Assembly: GCA_964406945.1 (NCBI GenBank)
Contig: CAYOTO010000031.1
Coordinates: forward strand, 1 to 37,732
Length of the DNA: 37,732 nt
Direction of reading: 5' to 3'
Source of the DNA: UBA2266 sp964406945
GTDB taxonomy: Bacteria; Planctomycetota; Phycisphaerae; Sedimentisphaerales; Anaerobacaceae
Of the stretch, positions 15,565-25,051 are shown one piece after another. A program made the position numbers and the translations under genes. The notes beneath the pieces were generated by a model, which saw only the letters and a list, made by a program, of their open reading frames with translations, had not been told where the DNA came from and did not search any database. Numbering within the stretch: position 1 is the first letter of the stretch; every line of letters starts with the position of its first letter.

Positions 15565-17058
15565 TTAGACTTCGGTGCTGTCTTTAACCTGCTTTTGCCA
15601 GCGGTGGATTTTGCGCCTCAGTTTCTCTACGATTTCCTCATATCCGCCAGAGTAGAAAAGGTTTTTCGTTTCGGAAGGGTCTTTTCTGAGGTTGTACAGT
15701 TGTGATTTGTCCGCATTGCTGAGCACGAGTTTCCAGCCGTCGGGCGTAATTACCGTTCTGCTGCTTTCGTTCTTTACGCGTTTGATTTCTTCGGGGCCGG
15801 CCAGGTCCGTTCCACCTCTTTTGATCCTGATTGCTCCACTGTCGGGGTTCCACTGCATGAAAATGTCTTCCGGGGTGGTGGATTCTCCCTCCATCAGCGG
15901 GCGCAGGCTCTTGCCGGGAAGACCGCGGCGGGTTCGGCAATTCATCAGGTCGAGAAGCGTGGGGACCATATCGATCTGGCTCACACAATTGTCGACTCTG
16001 CGGCTCTCAATGCCGGGCACCCGCATCAGCCACGGGATTCTGACTGCTTCTTCATACATGACGGATTTCTCAACCAGGCGGTGAGCGCCCATCATGTCGC
16101 CGTGGTCGCTGGTATAGACTACAATTGTGTTGTCGGAGAGACCGAGTTCGTCGAGAGTGTCAAGTATCTTGCCCGCGCTGCGGTCGACCTGGGTTACGAG
16201 GCCCCAGTACCGTGCGATCAGGCCGCGTATATCCGTTTCTTCCGAGCCGTAATTGGCTATGCATGCTTCTCTTTTGACGCGACAGCGGAGAGGCTCATTC
16301 TCTTCGAGGGGATCGTCGAAATTGGCCGGAAGAGTGACCTTGTCCGGGTCATGTTCGTCGTCGAGAGGGCCAAAGAAGGGCATATGCGGTTCGAGAAAGT
16401 TGACGTAAAGGACGAAAGGATTATTGCGGTTGCGACGGAGAAAATCGCAGGCGTTCAGTTCGAGGAATTTGGGTTTGCAGTGTTCTATGGGACGGCGTGC
16501 GGCGAAGCCACGGCTGAACTTGTCGCCGCGGTCGGGCTTGTACCCTTTTTCGACGAGAAAATGGTGGTAGTCGCTGCGGCGGGAGCGGTCTTTGTCGGGC
16601 CCGTAGTGAGCGGAATAGCCGTCTTCCATGGATACCCATTCGTCGAATCCGTGCTGGGCGAAGATCTCATCGCCAAGGTGCCACTTGCCCATGTAGGCGG
16701 TGCTGTAATCCGGGTCGTTCAGCAGTTCGGGAAGTGTCGGTGTGGATTTGGCGAGTGGAATGTTGTTTTTGGTGCATCCGGTCTGATGCGGCCACAAACC
16801 AGTCATGACCGCCGCCCGATTCGGGGTACAAACCGGCTGCGTAACGTAGGCGCTTTCGAAGACAACGCTTTGAGCGGCGAGTTTATTGAGATTGGGCGTG
16901 TGGATCCTCTTGTTGCCGTAGGCGGCCATTGTGTCGGCGCGCTGCTCGTCGGTCCAGATAAACAGCAGGTTCGGTTTGCGGGTAGCTCGACGCTTGGCGG
17001 CAAAAGTCGGCGCTGTAGCTGAGGCTGCGGCTGTTTTCAAAAAATCACGTCTGTTCAT
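15565..17058 (-). CDS. Tat-exported formylglycine-dependent sulfatase
   Basis: This 497-residue protein is a type I sulfatase (alkaline phosphatase fold) that hydrolyses sulfate esters, probably on a polysaccharide. The leader MNRRDFLKTAAASATAP is a Tat signal. The metal-binding region starts TDEQRAD (37-42). The maturation motif is CTPNR with Cys77 as the residue converted to formylglycine, so an anaerobic or aerobic maturase is needed elsewhere. Further hallmarks are GKWHLGDE, EPHMPF and YTSDHGDMMG. I chose the ATG at 17056-17058 because it begins the Tat leader; the open frame extends 29 residues further with no signal-like sequence. It is the last gene of a three-gene minus-strand operon. 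Confidence 0.94.
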   Translation of the reverse strand: MNRRDFLKTAAASATAPTFAAKRRATRKPNLLFIWTDEQRADTMAAYGNKRIHTPNLNKLAAQSVVFESAYVTQPVCTPNRAAVMTGLWPHQTGCTKNNIPLAKSTPTLPELLNDPDYSTAYMGKWHLGDEIFAQHGFDEWVSMEDGYSAHYGPDKDRSRRSDYHHFLVEKGYKPDRGDKFSRGFAARRPIEHCKPKFLELNACDFLRRNRNNPFVLYVNFLEPHMPFFGPLDDEHDPDKVTLPANFDDPLEENEPLRCRVKREACIANYGSEETDIRGLIARYWGLVTQVDRSAGKILDTLDELGLSDNTIVVYTSDHGDMMGAHRLVEKSVMYEEAVRIPWLMRVPGIESRRVDNCVSQIDMVPTLLDLMNCRTRRGLPGKSLRPLMEGESTTPEDIFMQWNPDSGAIRIKRGGTDLAGPEEIKRVKNESSRTVITPDGWKLVLSNADKSQLYNLRKDPSETKNLFYSGGYEEIVEKLRRKIHRWQKQVKDSTEV

Positions 17059-17089
17059 TTTTATCGTCTCGGTTTGGGTCGAGTTTGGA

Positions 17090-18565
17090 TTAGGATTTCG
17101 GTCTGGGCGGTTTGTAATTGGGATTGAGGCGAGGCATTTTGGCATTTACGGATTCCAGCCAGGCGACGAGCTTTGCATCGAGCTGCTTTACTTTCTCCGG
17201 CATTTTGCGGCTCAGATCCGTGGTTTCCGAAAGGTCCTCTTCCAGGTTGTAGAGTTCGTACGTGGGCCCCTCGTAGCGTTTGATAAGCTTGTACGGGCCG
17301 CAGCGGATGATGCTGTAAGGTACGACAGAACCCCTGTAGTGAGGAAAATGCCAGAAGATCGCATCCCGCTGAAGTTTGCGTTTGCCGTTTGATCGAAGGT
17401 GCGCTTCGAGTGAATCGCCGTCGATCGGTCGGTCTTTCGGCAGCGGTGCGCCCGCTATGTCGCAGATGGTAGGCAGGTAATCCACACTCGTAACGGGTTC
17501 ATCGCTGACTGAGCCCGATTTTACTACGCCGGGCCAGCGGACAATCAACGGCTCGCGGATGCCGCCTTCGTAGGGGAATCCCTTGCCGGATCTCAGCGGG
17601 AAATTATTCGTGGGGCCGAGAAGACCTCCGTTGTCGCCGGTAAAGAATATGACGGTGTCGTCGGCGATATCAAGTTCGTCCAGAGTTTTCGTGACCCGCC
17701 CCACGCAGTCATCGACGCTCTCGATCATTGCGGCGTAAGTCGCGTTCTTCTGGTATCTGGAAGGTTTGTTCTTGTATTTTTCGACCAGCTCCTTTTTGGC
17801 CTGTATGGGAGTATGCACCGCGTAGTTGGCCAGATACAAGAAGAACGGTTTGTCTCTGTGGTCGGTTATGAACTTGACCGCCTCGTCGGCTTCGCGGTCG
17901 GTGAGGTATTCGCCTTCTTTTCGCGGCGGCAGGGTGGGGATGTCGCCCTGGCCCTTGCGGTAGTAGGGATCGAAGTAAGTGGGCGGCTGGCCGTAGTCGC
18001 AGCCTCCGATGTTGTAATCGAAGCCCTGTTTTTCGGGGTACCAGTCGTCGGCGCCCAGATGCCATTTGCCGATATGGCAGGATGTATAGCCGGCCGGTTC
18101 GAGCGCTTCGGCGATGGTGATTTCGTCCAGCTCCATCCAGAGTGCATTGGGCGGGCAGAGCAGTTTCTTCCTGGATCCGCCTACGTATTCGGTCGGGTTC
18201 TTTTTGTCTTGTGGGATCTTGCCGCCCTGGAAACGCGAGCGTATCCAGTCCGTGACTCCCAGTCTGGCCGGGTAGCGGCCGGTCATCACGGCCGCCCGCG
18301 TCGGCGAACAAACCGCACACGCGGCGTATGCATCGGTAAAGCGCATTCCCTGTGAGGCCAGTCTGTCGAGATTGGGGGTTTCGTAGTATTTGGAACCGTA
18401 GCAACCGAGGTCTACCCAGCCCAGATCGTCGATAAGGATCAGGATGACGTTTGGTTTCTTTCGTCTGTTCGAGGCGGGGGCGGCCTGGTCGGGCAGACTG
18501 AGTGCGGCCGCTGCGAGGCCTGCGCTCTTGAGGAAATTGCGTCTTGTTAAAGCTGTTTTGTTCAT
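17090..18565 (-). CDS. Tat-exported arylsulfatase-type sulfatase
   Basis: This 491-residue protein is a second type I sulfatase. It starts with a Tat leader (LTRRNFLKSAGLAAAA). The metal ligands DD are at 46-47 (LIDDLGWVDLGCYG), and the formylglycine motif is CSPTR with Cys86. GKWHLGADDWYP, YAVHTP and FTGDNGG complete the active-site set. The sequence is only distantly like the neighbouring sulfatase (different spacing, different insertions), so the pair probably attacks different sulfate positions or linkages. It lies 42 bases after the GH67-like gene and 31 bases before the other sulfatase. Confidence 0.95.
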   Translation of the reverse strand: MNKTALTRRNFLKSAGLAAAALSLPDQAAPASNRRKKPNVILILIDDLGWVDLGCYGSKYYETPNLDRLASQGMRFTDAYAACAVCSPTRAAVMTGRYPARLGVTDWIRSRFQGGKIPQDKKNPTEYVGGSRKKLLCPPNALWMELDEITIAEALEPAGYTSCHIGKWHLGADDWYPEKQGFDYNIGGCDYGQPPTYFDPYYRKGQGDIPTLPPRKEGEYLTDREADEAVKFITDHRDKPFFLYLANYAVHTPIQAKKELVEKYKNKPSRYQKNATYAAMIESVDDCVGRVTKTLDELDIADDTVIFFTGDNGGLLGPTNNFPLRSGKGFPYEGGIREPLIVRWPGVVKSGSVSDEPVTSVDYLPTICDIAGAPLPKDRPIDGDSLEAHLRSNGKRKLQRDAIFWHFPHYRGSVVPYSIIRCGPYKLIKRYEGPTYELYNLEEDLSETTDLSRKMPEKVKQLDAKLVAWLESVNAKMPRLNPNYKPPRPKS

Positions 18566-18607
18566 GCATTCTCCGGCATCATCATGGTTTCAGAGCTTAT
18601 TCGACTT

Positions 18608-21600
18608 TCACTGCATTATAACAACTGTCTGGTTGATTTTGGGGGCCGATGCCGGAAAAACGAGCGGCTTATTGTCCGTCGAGATTGCACTTATGTAGTA
18701 CTCGAAATCCGTATTCTGTATTGCATCGGCGGGTATCCGGGCCGAATAGACCGCTCGTGCGACGCGTTCGACCGGTATGCTTTTGAAGCTCCCTTTTCCC
18801 AGAGGCCGCCAGTTGAGAGAGGCTTCGCGGGTGCTCTTGAGTCCCGGAATAATAATCTTCAGGCTCAGCGATTCGCCTTTGTGGAGACTGGTGCGTACGG
18901 TGGGCACGATTATCTTTGCCGGACCGACGTAATGGTCAGCAGCAACCGCATCCGCCGGAAGCGGACGGCCCAGAAAGCCGGCCAGCTTTTCGCCGGGTTC
19001 GTACAGCAGGGTCGGGAAGATATGCTGCTGAAAGTTCACGACGTTGCCCAGCGAGCCGGTTGTGTTGATCGTCGCCAGAAGATAACGCTGAGTTTCCGTA
19101 ACATCGGCGACGAGCTGTTTGCGGACAGGCAGGGCAAGTTCGAGTGCAAGGGCCTGCTGCTTTGCCGCACTCTTTTCGGCCTCGACCTTTTCCATGACAT
19201 CGTTGAAAACCGCCCACGTGCAGTTTACCCTGCCCAGCGCCCGCAGATATTTGAAGTTGTTCAGCCAGTAATCGAAGCGTTCCAGATTCCCTCGGCCCAT
19301 GATGAGCGGTCGAAGGGCGGCCAATTCATCGACGAAGGCGTATTCGGGTTTTACCTGTTCCCAGGGCCGGGGATCGGGTTTGATGCCGCCGGGGCCTTTG
19401 ACCCAGGTGGCTGGTCGCGGCAGATTAGCCACCTGAGGCATGCCCACCATCGAAAGAGGGCCGCCGTCCATCTTCGTGAAAAGTTTGGCAATCTGCTGTG
19501 AGGCTTCGGGTCCGAATTGAGAACGTGCCCAGTCCGCGTAGAAGTCGTCCGCAGGCAGGTCGCGGGGCCTGGCGTCTGCACCAAGCGCGGGTAGATCAGA
19601 ACTGTAATCCTTCCATGCCGGGCCGGCGCAGTTAATCTTTCTGGCAGCCGCCGGGCCTTTGACCACAATAGCGGCGATCGACGGAAACTCGATTATTTTC
19701 ACAAAGTCGATGTCCACCATGTTGTCGGTTACTTCGATGTCTTCGAAGGTGTAATCCAGGGCCTTGTTTTGGCCGGCTTCCTGGAAGATGTCGAGACTGT
19801 CGATAACTCTCTTGCCTTCAAGCTCTACGCCGAAGACTCTTTCGTGGGCTTGTGTATAGTGTGGCTCACAGAATTTCAGGGTTACGTCGTACCGGCTGTC
19901 CGGCACTGCTATACGGTATGCCCGGACATCGTAGAGAACCGTCTGGTAGAGAGCGGGCTGTTCGGTTGCAGCGATCTCGTTATCGGGAAATCTTGCAGTT
20001 TTTCCGCCGATGCGGCCTTCGGCTCGTTTTGGCTCAATGGTCTGTGCGCCGCTGTTTAGCTGTGGATTCCAGGTGCTCTGATGCCAGGCGGCGTGGGCCA
20101 GCGCCGAGACATTCGGCCCCAGAATTCGCGTTCGCCAGTGAATACCAAGCAGCCCGTCGCAGCCGTATGAGAGGGCGTCAGCCGCGTCGCGACGCATCCT
20201 GCCAACCCATAACTGCGGAATAATCATTGCCGGGTCATCCTCAAGCCAGGGAATGGCCCATTTTGGACGGCCTTGAACATTGGCGAAGCCCGGTTCGACC
20301 GGCTCGAAACCGACATTCCGGTTGATACAGCTTACAGGCATTTCCTTCGGGAGGGTTTTGTCGAAAAGGGCGCGGTCGTTCGGCGGTCCGAGCACCCAGC
20401 CGCAGGTGGCCAGCGTGAACGGAGCATTTATTTCCTCAGCGGCCGATATAGCAGCCTCGAAGTCGTTCAAGGTCGCTTCGACCTGCTCGGGCTTCACATC
20501 GCTCCAGGTCCAGTTTTCGGGAGTCCAGAACCAGTAATAATCCAGCGGATAGGCCTTGCTTATACGTTCGAACATACCCCGGTAGACTTCTTTGACCACC
20601 GCGGGGTCTTGTGGGTCCGTGCCTTTGCTCTTGATGCGTTCCTTAACCGTGTCCGGGATGATCAGCGGTGTTTCCGTGCCCACACATGTTTTTATTCCGA
20701 GCGAGTGGGCGAATTCGAATGCATCGCCGAGCATGCGGCCGGTGCGGTTGAAAACTTGATTACGTTCTTCCAGGCTTTCCGGCCACGGCATCGCGCCTTC
20801 CATGACCTCGGGTCCATAGGCATCACTTTCGAACAGTTGGTCCGCGCCGAAGCAATAGTCGGAGGTCTTTGTTGCAGCGTAGCCCCAGTTGCCGCGGAGT
20901 GTATTCTGATAGCTCGAAGGTGAACTGAATTCGACTGTTCCGTCCGGTTCTACGTCTTCGGGCAATCCGATCCAGACCGTCGGCTCCGGACCTGCGTGAC
21001 CCTGCGGATAGGTGTGCAGACCCAGAAAGTTCATGCGAAGCTTCGGCAACTGGGCCAGTATTGCCTTGTAGTCGTCGAGATTCCACCAGTCGGGACCCTC
21101 GGGAAAGTCGTGAAAGGGTTGTATGCCGCGGACGGCGAACAGCGGATTGCCCTTTTCGTGAATTTCCGGGAGCGCAAAAGGTATTTGTCTATCGGGGACG
21201 GTATCGCCATGCAGATAGAATCGCACCCCCATGTGTTCGGCAAATCTGTATGCGGCGTAGAGGGTCGCAACCTGATTTACGCCAACCACCAGGACACATC
21301 TTCTGTCGTCAAACCGGACTGTTCGAAGAATATACTGTTCGTCGGCAAGATTGTTGACGGCCTGGGCGATATCTGGATCGGCCTTTTTGAGCGGCTCCAG
21401 TACGAGGCGGTTGTTGTGAGCGACAATTATCAAGTTAACCGATTCGGGTGATTCATTAGTTTCGACAATTGGCAGTAGCCTGCCCGTGCGGAGATAGACA
21501 TACCTGCGGATTTCTTTTGCACCGAGTTCTTCGGCCGATGAAGCTCCGGGCGGGACGACTATTGCAGTGGGTCCCGCCAGTGGGGCGGTTTTGGGGGCGA

Positions 21601-21664
21601 ATTGACATCCCGCCAGGGCCGTTAGCGTCAGGAGTGTAAGGACGATGATTTGCCTGCCTGCCAT
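18608..21664 (-). CDS. Large lipoprotein with GH67-like N-terminal region and malectin-like domain
   Basis: This 1018-residue protein has a lipoprotein signal (LTALAGC, Cys20) and so is probably attached to a membrane. Residues about 35-180 resemble the N-terminal domain found before the catalytic barrel in GH67 alpha-glucuronidases and DUF4838 proteins (ASSAEELGAKEIRRYVYLRTG). A barrel-like region follows (about 190-580) with the WFWTPENWTW segment. Around 600-690 a malectin-like carbohydrate-binding domain is suggested by YDVTLKFCEPHYTQAHERVFGVELEG-type sequence. It is the first gene of an operon with two sulfatases, which suggests removal of uronic or other acidic sugars from a sulfated polysaccharide. 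The catalytic acids cannot be assigned with confidence. Confidence 0.75.
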   Translation of the reverse strand: MAGRQIIVLTLLTLTALAGCQFAPKTAPLAGPTAIVVPPGASSAEELGAKEIRRYVYLRTGRLLPIVETNESPESVNLIIVAHNNRLVLEPLKKADPDIAQAVNNLADEQYILRTVRFDDRRCVLVVGVNQVATLYAAYRFAEHMGVRFYLHGDTVPDRQIPFALPEIHEKGNPLFAVRGIQPFHDFPEGPDWWNLDDYKAILAQLPKLRMNFLGLHTYPQGHAGPEPTVWIGLPEDVEPDGTVEFSSPSSYQNTLRGNWGYAATKTSDYCFGADQLFESDAYGPEVMEGAMPWPESLEERNQVFNRTGRMLGDAFEFAHSLGIKTCVGTETPLIIPDTVKERIKSKGTDPQDPAVVKEVYRGMFERISKAYPLDYYWFWTPENWTWSDVKPEQVEATLNDFEAAISAAEEINAPFTLATCGWVLGPPNDRALFDKTLPKEMPVSCINRNVGFEPVEPGFANVQGRPKWAIPWLEDDPAMIIPQLWVGRMRRDAADALSYGCDGLLGIHWRTRILGPNVSALAHAAWHQSTWNPQLNSGAQTIEPKRAEGRIGGKTARFPDNEIAATEQPALYQTVLYDVRAYRIAVPDSRYDVTLKFCEPHYTQAHERVFGVELEGKRVIDSLDIFQEAGQNKALDYTFEDIEVTDNMVDIDFVKIIEFPSIAAIVVKGPAAARKINCAGPAWKDYSSDLPALGADARPRDLPADDFYADWARSQFGPEASQQIAKLFTKMDGGPLSMVGMPQVANLPRPATWVKGPGGIKPDPRPWEQVKPEYAFVDELAALRPLIMGRGNLERFDYWLNNFKYLRALGRVNCTWAVFNDVMEKVEAEKSAAKQQALALELALPVRKQLVADVTETQRYLLATINTTGSLGNVVNFQQHIFPTLLYEPGEKLAGFLGRPLPADAVAADHYVGPAKIIVPTVRTSLHKGESLSLKIIIPGLKSTREASLNWRPLGKGSFKSIPVERVARAVYSARIPADAIQNTDFEYYISAISTDNKPLVFPASAPKINQTVVIMQ

Positions 21665-21699
21665 GATTGCCTCCTTGAATAGACTTTTCTGATGCAGTT

Positions 21700-21728
21700 A
21701 TCTTAATGGCCGAACGGAGCGTTGGCAA
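21700..21728 (-). promoter_or_regulatory. Predicted promoter of the GH67-like/sulfatase operon
   Basis: On the minus strand TTGCCA (21723-21728), 17 bases and TAAGAT (21700-21705) precede the GH67-like gene, whose Shine-Dalgarno AAGGAGG lies a few bases before its ATG. The -35 matches consensus at five of six places. It stands back to back with the promoter of the enolase-superfamily gene. Confidence 0.55.
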
Positions 21729-21733
21729 TGCTT

Positions 21734-21762
21734 TTGACTTGTGTTCCCAGGCTCGATAGCAT
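21734..21762 (+). promoter_or_regulatory. Predicted promoter of the enolase-superfamily gene
   Basis: TTGACT (21734-21739), 17 bases and TAGCAT (21757-21762) precede the gene by about 45 bases. Only five bases separate this -35 from that of the divergent operon, so one regulator could control both. Confidence 0.5.
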
Positions 21763-21805
21763 AGTGCAGACGTTTACTGCATTTGCTTTTCAGGAGAAAA
21801 ATCTG

Positions 21806-23035
21806 ATGAAGTTTGATCGGCGTGGATTTATAGGTGCCGGGATATTGGCCGCCGTTAACGGGCGGGCCGGCGCGAGCAGGACCGTGGATGTCGAGAGGCT
21901 GGATAAGGCGGCGGCAAGACCGGTGTTAAACCTGGATTCGGTTACTTCTCCGGTCAGGATCGAGTCCATAGAGCTGCTCAAGAGCGGGCGGTTCTACTTT
22001 GTCCGCACCCGCTCGAAGGACGGCGCCGAGGGCATCGCGGTTACCAACAGCCGGGCCGCATACCTTTATCCTATCCTGCAGCAAAGGGTGATTCCGTACT
22101 TTATCGGCAAGGATGCGAGGGATCTCGAAAGCCTCATCGACGGCGTCTATCTGTACAAGAGCAACTACAAGATGTCGAACCTTGCCCTGTGGTGCTGCGT
22201 GGCGTGGGTGGAATTCAGTATTCTCGACATGCTGGGCAGGATAGGAGGCAGAAGCATAGGCCGGTTGCTCGGCGGCGTGGTGCGCAAGAAAGTCCGGATG
22301 TATTACGCCAGCGGAAATCGGCACACAAGCCCGGCGCAGGAGGTGGACGTCCTTAAAGGCCTGATCGCCAGAAGCGGCACAAAGGCGGTCAAGTTCAAGG
22401 TGGGCGGTCGGATGCGCAACAACGCCGATTCGATTCCCGGCCGCAGCGAGGGCCTGATCAAGATTGTCCGCAAGGAACTCGGAGACGATGTGGCGATCTT
22501 CGCCGATTCGAACGGTTCTTATGACGCCGAAAAGGGCATAGAGATCGGCAGGCTGCTGGAGGATAACGGTATCGATATGTTCGAGGAGCCGTGCCCGTTC
22601 GACCATCTCGAGGAGACGAAGAAGGTTGCCGATGCGCTGTCGATACCGGTGGCCGGCGGTGAGCAGGAGCCGAGTCAGAGGCGTTTTCGGTGGATGATCG
22701 AGAACGGGGCGGTTCAAATCGTTCAGCCGGACCTGCACTACTACGGCGGCTACATCCGCACGACGCGGGTTGCGAGAATGGCGGCCGAGGCCGGTTGTAC
22801 GGTTGTGCCCCACATGTCCGGAGGCGGTGTCGGATATGTGGATGTTTTGCACTTCTGCTCGTATACGCCCAACATCGGCCTCTTCCATGAGTATAAAGGG
22901 GGTATAGAGACCACCGGCAAATGGTACGAACCGCAGCTCAAGTTCGAAGACGGCGCGATTAATGTGCCCGAAGGACCGGGCTCTGGAATCAAGATTGACC
23001 CGGAATTAATGCGCAACGCCGTTGCTGTTTCGTAA
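21806..23035 (+). CDS. Enolase-superfamily (mandelate racemase/muconate lactonizing type) enzyme
   Basis: This 409-residue protein belongs to the MR/MLE branch of the enolase superfamily, whose members abstract the proton alpha to a carboxylate, often as sugar-acid dehydratases. The Lys motif KFKVGG, the metal ligands in FADSNGSY, FEEPCPF and GGEQEP, and the late HMSGGG segment are all visible, in the right order. A short Tat-like leader (FDRRGFIGAG) suggests export, unusual for this superfamily but common in planctomycete sugar enzymes. I chose the ATG at 21806 behind AGGAG; an earlier in-frame start lies within the predicted promoter. Its place opposite the GH67-like operon suggests it processes uronic acids released there. 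Confidence 0.88.
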   Translation: MKFDRRGFIGAGILAAVNGRAGASRTVDVERLDKAAARPVLNLDSVTSPVRIESIELLKSGRFYFVRTRSKDGAEGIAVTNSRAAYLYPILQQRVIPYFIGKDARDLESLIDGVYLYKSNYKMSNLALWCCVAWVEFSILDMLGRIGGRSIGRLLGGVVRKKVRMYYASGNRHTSPAQEVDVLKGLIARSGTKAVKFKVGGRMRNNADSIPGRSEGLIKIVRKELGDDVAIFADSNGSYDAEKGIEIGRLLEDNGIDMFEEPCPFDHLEETKKVADALSIPVAGGEQEPSQRRFRWMIENGAVQIVQPDLHYYGGYIRTTRVARMAAEAGCTVVPHMSGGGVGYVDVLHFCSYTPNIGLFHEYKGGIETTGKWYEPQLKFEDGAINVPEGPGSGIKIDPELMRNAVAVS

Positions 23036-23065
23036 CCGTATAATCGCTTTTGCAAGCCGTCGCAG

Positions 23066-24087
23066 CTAAACTTTACGGGGAACTACATAAGGGTCGCGAT
23101 AAGTGCCCGCGGCAAGCGCGTTGGCTGTTTTGGCTTTCTGGCCGACAAATGTTTCGGATGCCGGGTCAAATTCCAGGCGGGCGCCGAGCGTGGGCGGGGT
23201 CTTATCCAAATTAACTGCATTTGCAGCCAGGTGAGAGGCGAATCGCTCGTAAGACCGGGCCCAGTCCCTATCCGATTTTACCGTCCGGCCAAGCTCGTCC
23301 GGCGAGGCCTTCTTACCGGTTCTGTGGGAGATGTTTGCCATGTGAACCAGCGATGCGGAGAGGTGGCCTTCAAGTATATCGCTGTTGAGATCCGAAACTC
23401 TCCGAGATCGCACGGCATCGATGAAGTTGGCCCGCAGTTCCTTGTTGGTGGGCTCAAATTTCTTTATGAGCCTGCCGGACTTGTCAAACGCGGAGCTGTT
23501 CGCAAGATAGCCCCCCTCGCAGTGAACTATCACACCGATACGGACGCCCTGATAAGTGTCCATCGTCTTTCCAGCGTTTCTGTTCCACGCAGTTGTGAGG
23601 TACTTCCTGTCTTTGGGCAGGCCACGGACTTCGAAGATGAGCGGCGCCGGCTCGTAATCAAGCATCGTAATCATGGTATTCGGCGTTTGCCCGTCGTCTT
23701 CGTATGCGAATCGTCCTCCGATGCTGATAACGCTCTTCGGCAGGGTATCCCGTCCAAGGGTCAGGCGGCATGCATCCATATAGTGTATTCCCATATTGCC
23801 CAGGTCGCCGTCACCGGTGGTCCAGTCCCAGTGCCAGTCGTAATGGAGATACTTGCGCATTATCTTCCTGTCCGGCGCCGGACCCGCCCAGAGGTCGTAG
23901 TTAAGCGTTTCGGGCAGCGGCGGGGGACTGGACACTTTGCCTATGCTCGGTCGTGGTTTGTAGTTTATACCGTGAGCGTACAGGATTTTGCCCAAACTGC
24001 CCTTTCGGACGAACTCGACCGCTTCGGTTATGCCGCACCTGCGGCCGCGGTTGTCTTGATGAACCGGCGACGGGTCAGTTTGTTCAT
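23066..24087 (-). pseudogene. Gfo/Idh/MocA oxidoreductase with NAD-binding domain deleted
   Basis: The gene starts with a complete Tat leader (MNKLTRRRFIKTTAAAGAA, ATG at 24085-24087) that runs into a TAA after 19 codons. Two bases later, in another frame, the coding sequence resumes as EAVEFVRKGSLGKILYAHG and continues to the normal C-terminus. Intact relatives have the Rossmann NAD(P)-binding domain, roughly 150 or more residues, between these parts. What remains is the substrate domain: YDLWAGPAP, the HYDWHWDWTTGDGDLGNMGIHYMD block, and the C-terminal region. The joint is also out of frame. The gene would have encoded a secreted sugar dehydrogenase-like enzyme; it cannot bind cofactor now. 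An internal deletion explains it best; a misassembly at about 24030 is the alternative. Confidence 0.85.
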
Positions 24088-24125
24088 GGCTTTGCTCCGT
24101 TGAATTCGCAATTCAGGTGTTCATT

Positions 24126-25004
24126 TCAGATTACGTTCTGGTACGCCAGGAACAGCGCTCGGTAGTACTTCATAAGGCGTACCGGTTCGCTGCTCTCGGC
24201 TATTTCGGCGTTGCAGTAGCCTTTGTAATTGTTCAGCCGCAGCAGTTCGAACAGTCTGCGGTAGGGGTATTTCTCGTTGTACATGCTGTGCAGATGGATG
24301 TTGCCGATTCTGTCTTTGACGAGATTGAAGTTGGCGTCGAAACCGGGTGCTTCGATATCAGACATGTCGCAGTTCCAGTTTACGTACAGGTGCTTGCACC
24401 GGGCGTAGTCGAGAATCCTCCGCGTCACGGTTATCCTGTTCGTTCCCCGACCGTGGTTGGCCAGCCGAATCTCTACGCCGTGGTCGTTGGCGAAATCCGC
24501 ACATTCGGCGGCGGCTTTGCCTATCTGTTCCAGCGTCTTCTCTTCCGGTACGCCCTTTACCGGGAACTGATTGGGGAACACCCGGATGCCTCTGGCGCCT
24601 ATGTCGCGGGCTAGCAGTGTGTATTTTTTGGTGCCTTCGATGTTCTTTCGAAGAACCGCCGGGTCCGGATGATGATAGCTGAAGCCGCTTGCCAGACTGA
24701 TTGCTTCGATGGGCGAGTCCTCGAAACGCTTTTTGACCTCGCTGCGCTGGGCTGCGCTTAGATCCACTTCCACTTTGTGGGCGTGGGTTGTTCGCAACTC
24801 GACGTGGAGGAACTTCGCCTCGGTGCAGTTCTTAATGATAGTCTCGACGTCCCAGTTGCGGGCGATGTTGTAAGTCATTATACCGATTTTCAGCGGTGGC
24901 TTTTTGTTGGCTTTAGATTCGGCGGCTCTCGCGGGCGGGGCGAGCAGTCCGGCCGAGACGGCGGCGGTGCCCGCAAGGAATTGACGACGGTTGCGTGAAT
25001 TCAT
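24126..25004 (-). CDS. Tat-exported sugar phosphate isomerase/epimerase-like TIM-barrel protein
   Basis: This 292-residue protein has a Tat leader (NSRNRRQFLAGTAAVSAG, cleavage near PARA) followed by an AP-endonuclease-2/xylose-isomerase-like TIM barrel. Metal-ligand positions look intact: VELR near residue 72, RLANHGRG, NWNCDMSD, IHLHSMY and the terminal NAEI. Such proteins isomerise or epimerise sugars or inositols, and are often encoded next to Gfo/Idh/MocA oxidoreductases. That is the case here, although the partner gene is broken. The start has AGGAG at a good distance and a well-placed promoter (25052-25080). The substrate is unknown. Confidence 0.87.
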   Translation of the reverse strand: MNSRNRRQFLAGTAAVSAGLLAPPARAAESKANKKPPLKIGIMTYNIARNWDVETIIKNCTEAKFLHVELRTTHAHKVEVDLSAAQRSEVKKRFEDSPIEAISLASGFSYHHPDPAVLRKNIEGTKKYTLLARDIGARGIRVFPNQFPVKGVPEEKTLEQIGKAAAECADFANDHGVEIRLANHGRGTNRITVTRRILDYARCKHLYVNWNCDMSDIEAPGFDANFNLVKDRIGNIHLHSMYNEKYPYRRLFELLRLNNYKGYCNAEIAESSEPVRLMKYYRALFLAYQNVI

Positions 25005-25051
25005 TTCGATTTCTCCTGCATTTACAATGATACCGTGAGTTAATCTTGCAC

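Noticed and set aside
16081..17022. Long open frame of 313 codons on the plus strand inside the sulfatase gene
   Set aside because: It lies wholly antisense to a gene with all sulfatase motifs, and its composition is the mirror of that coding sequence. GC-rich codon use keeps the opposite frame open.
23231..24103. Open frame of 290 codons on the plus strand over the broken oxidoreductase gene
   Set aside because: It is antisense to recognisable Gfo/Idh/MocA sequence and its residues do not resemble any protein family.
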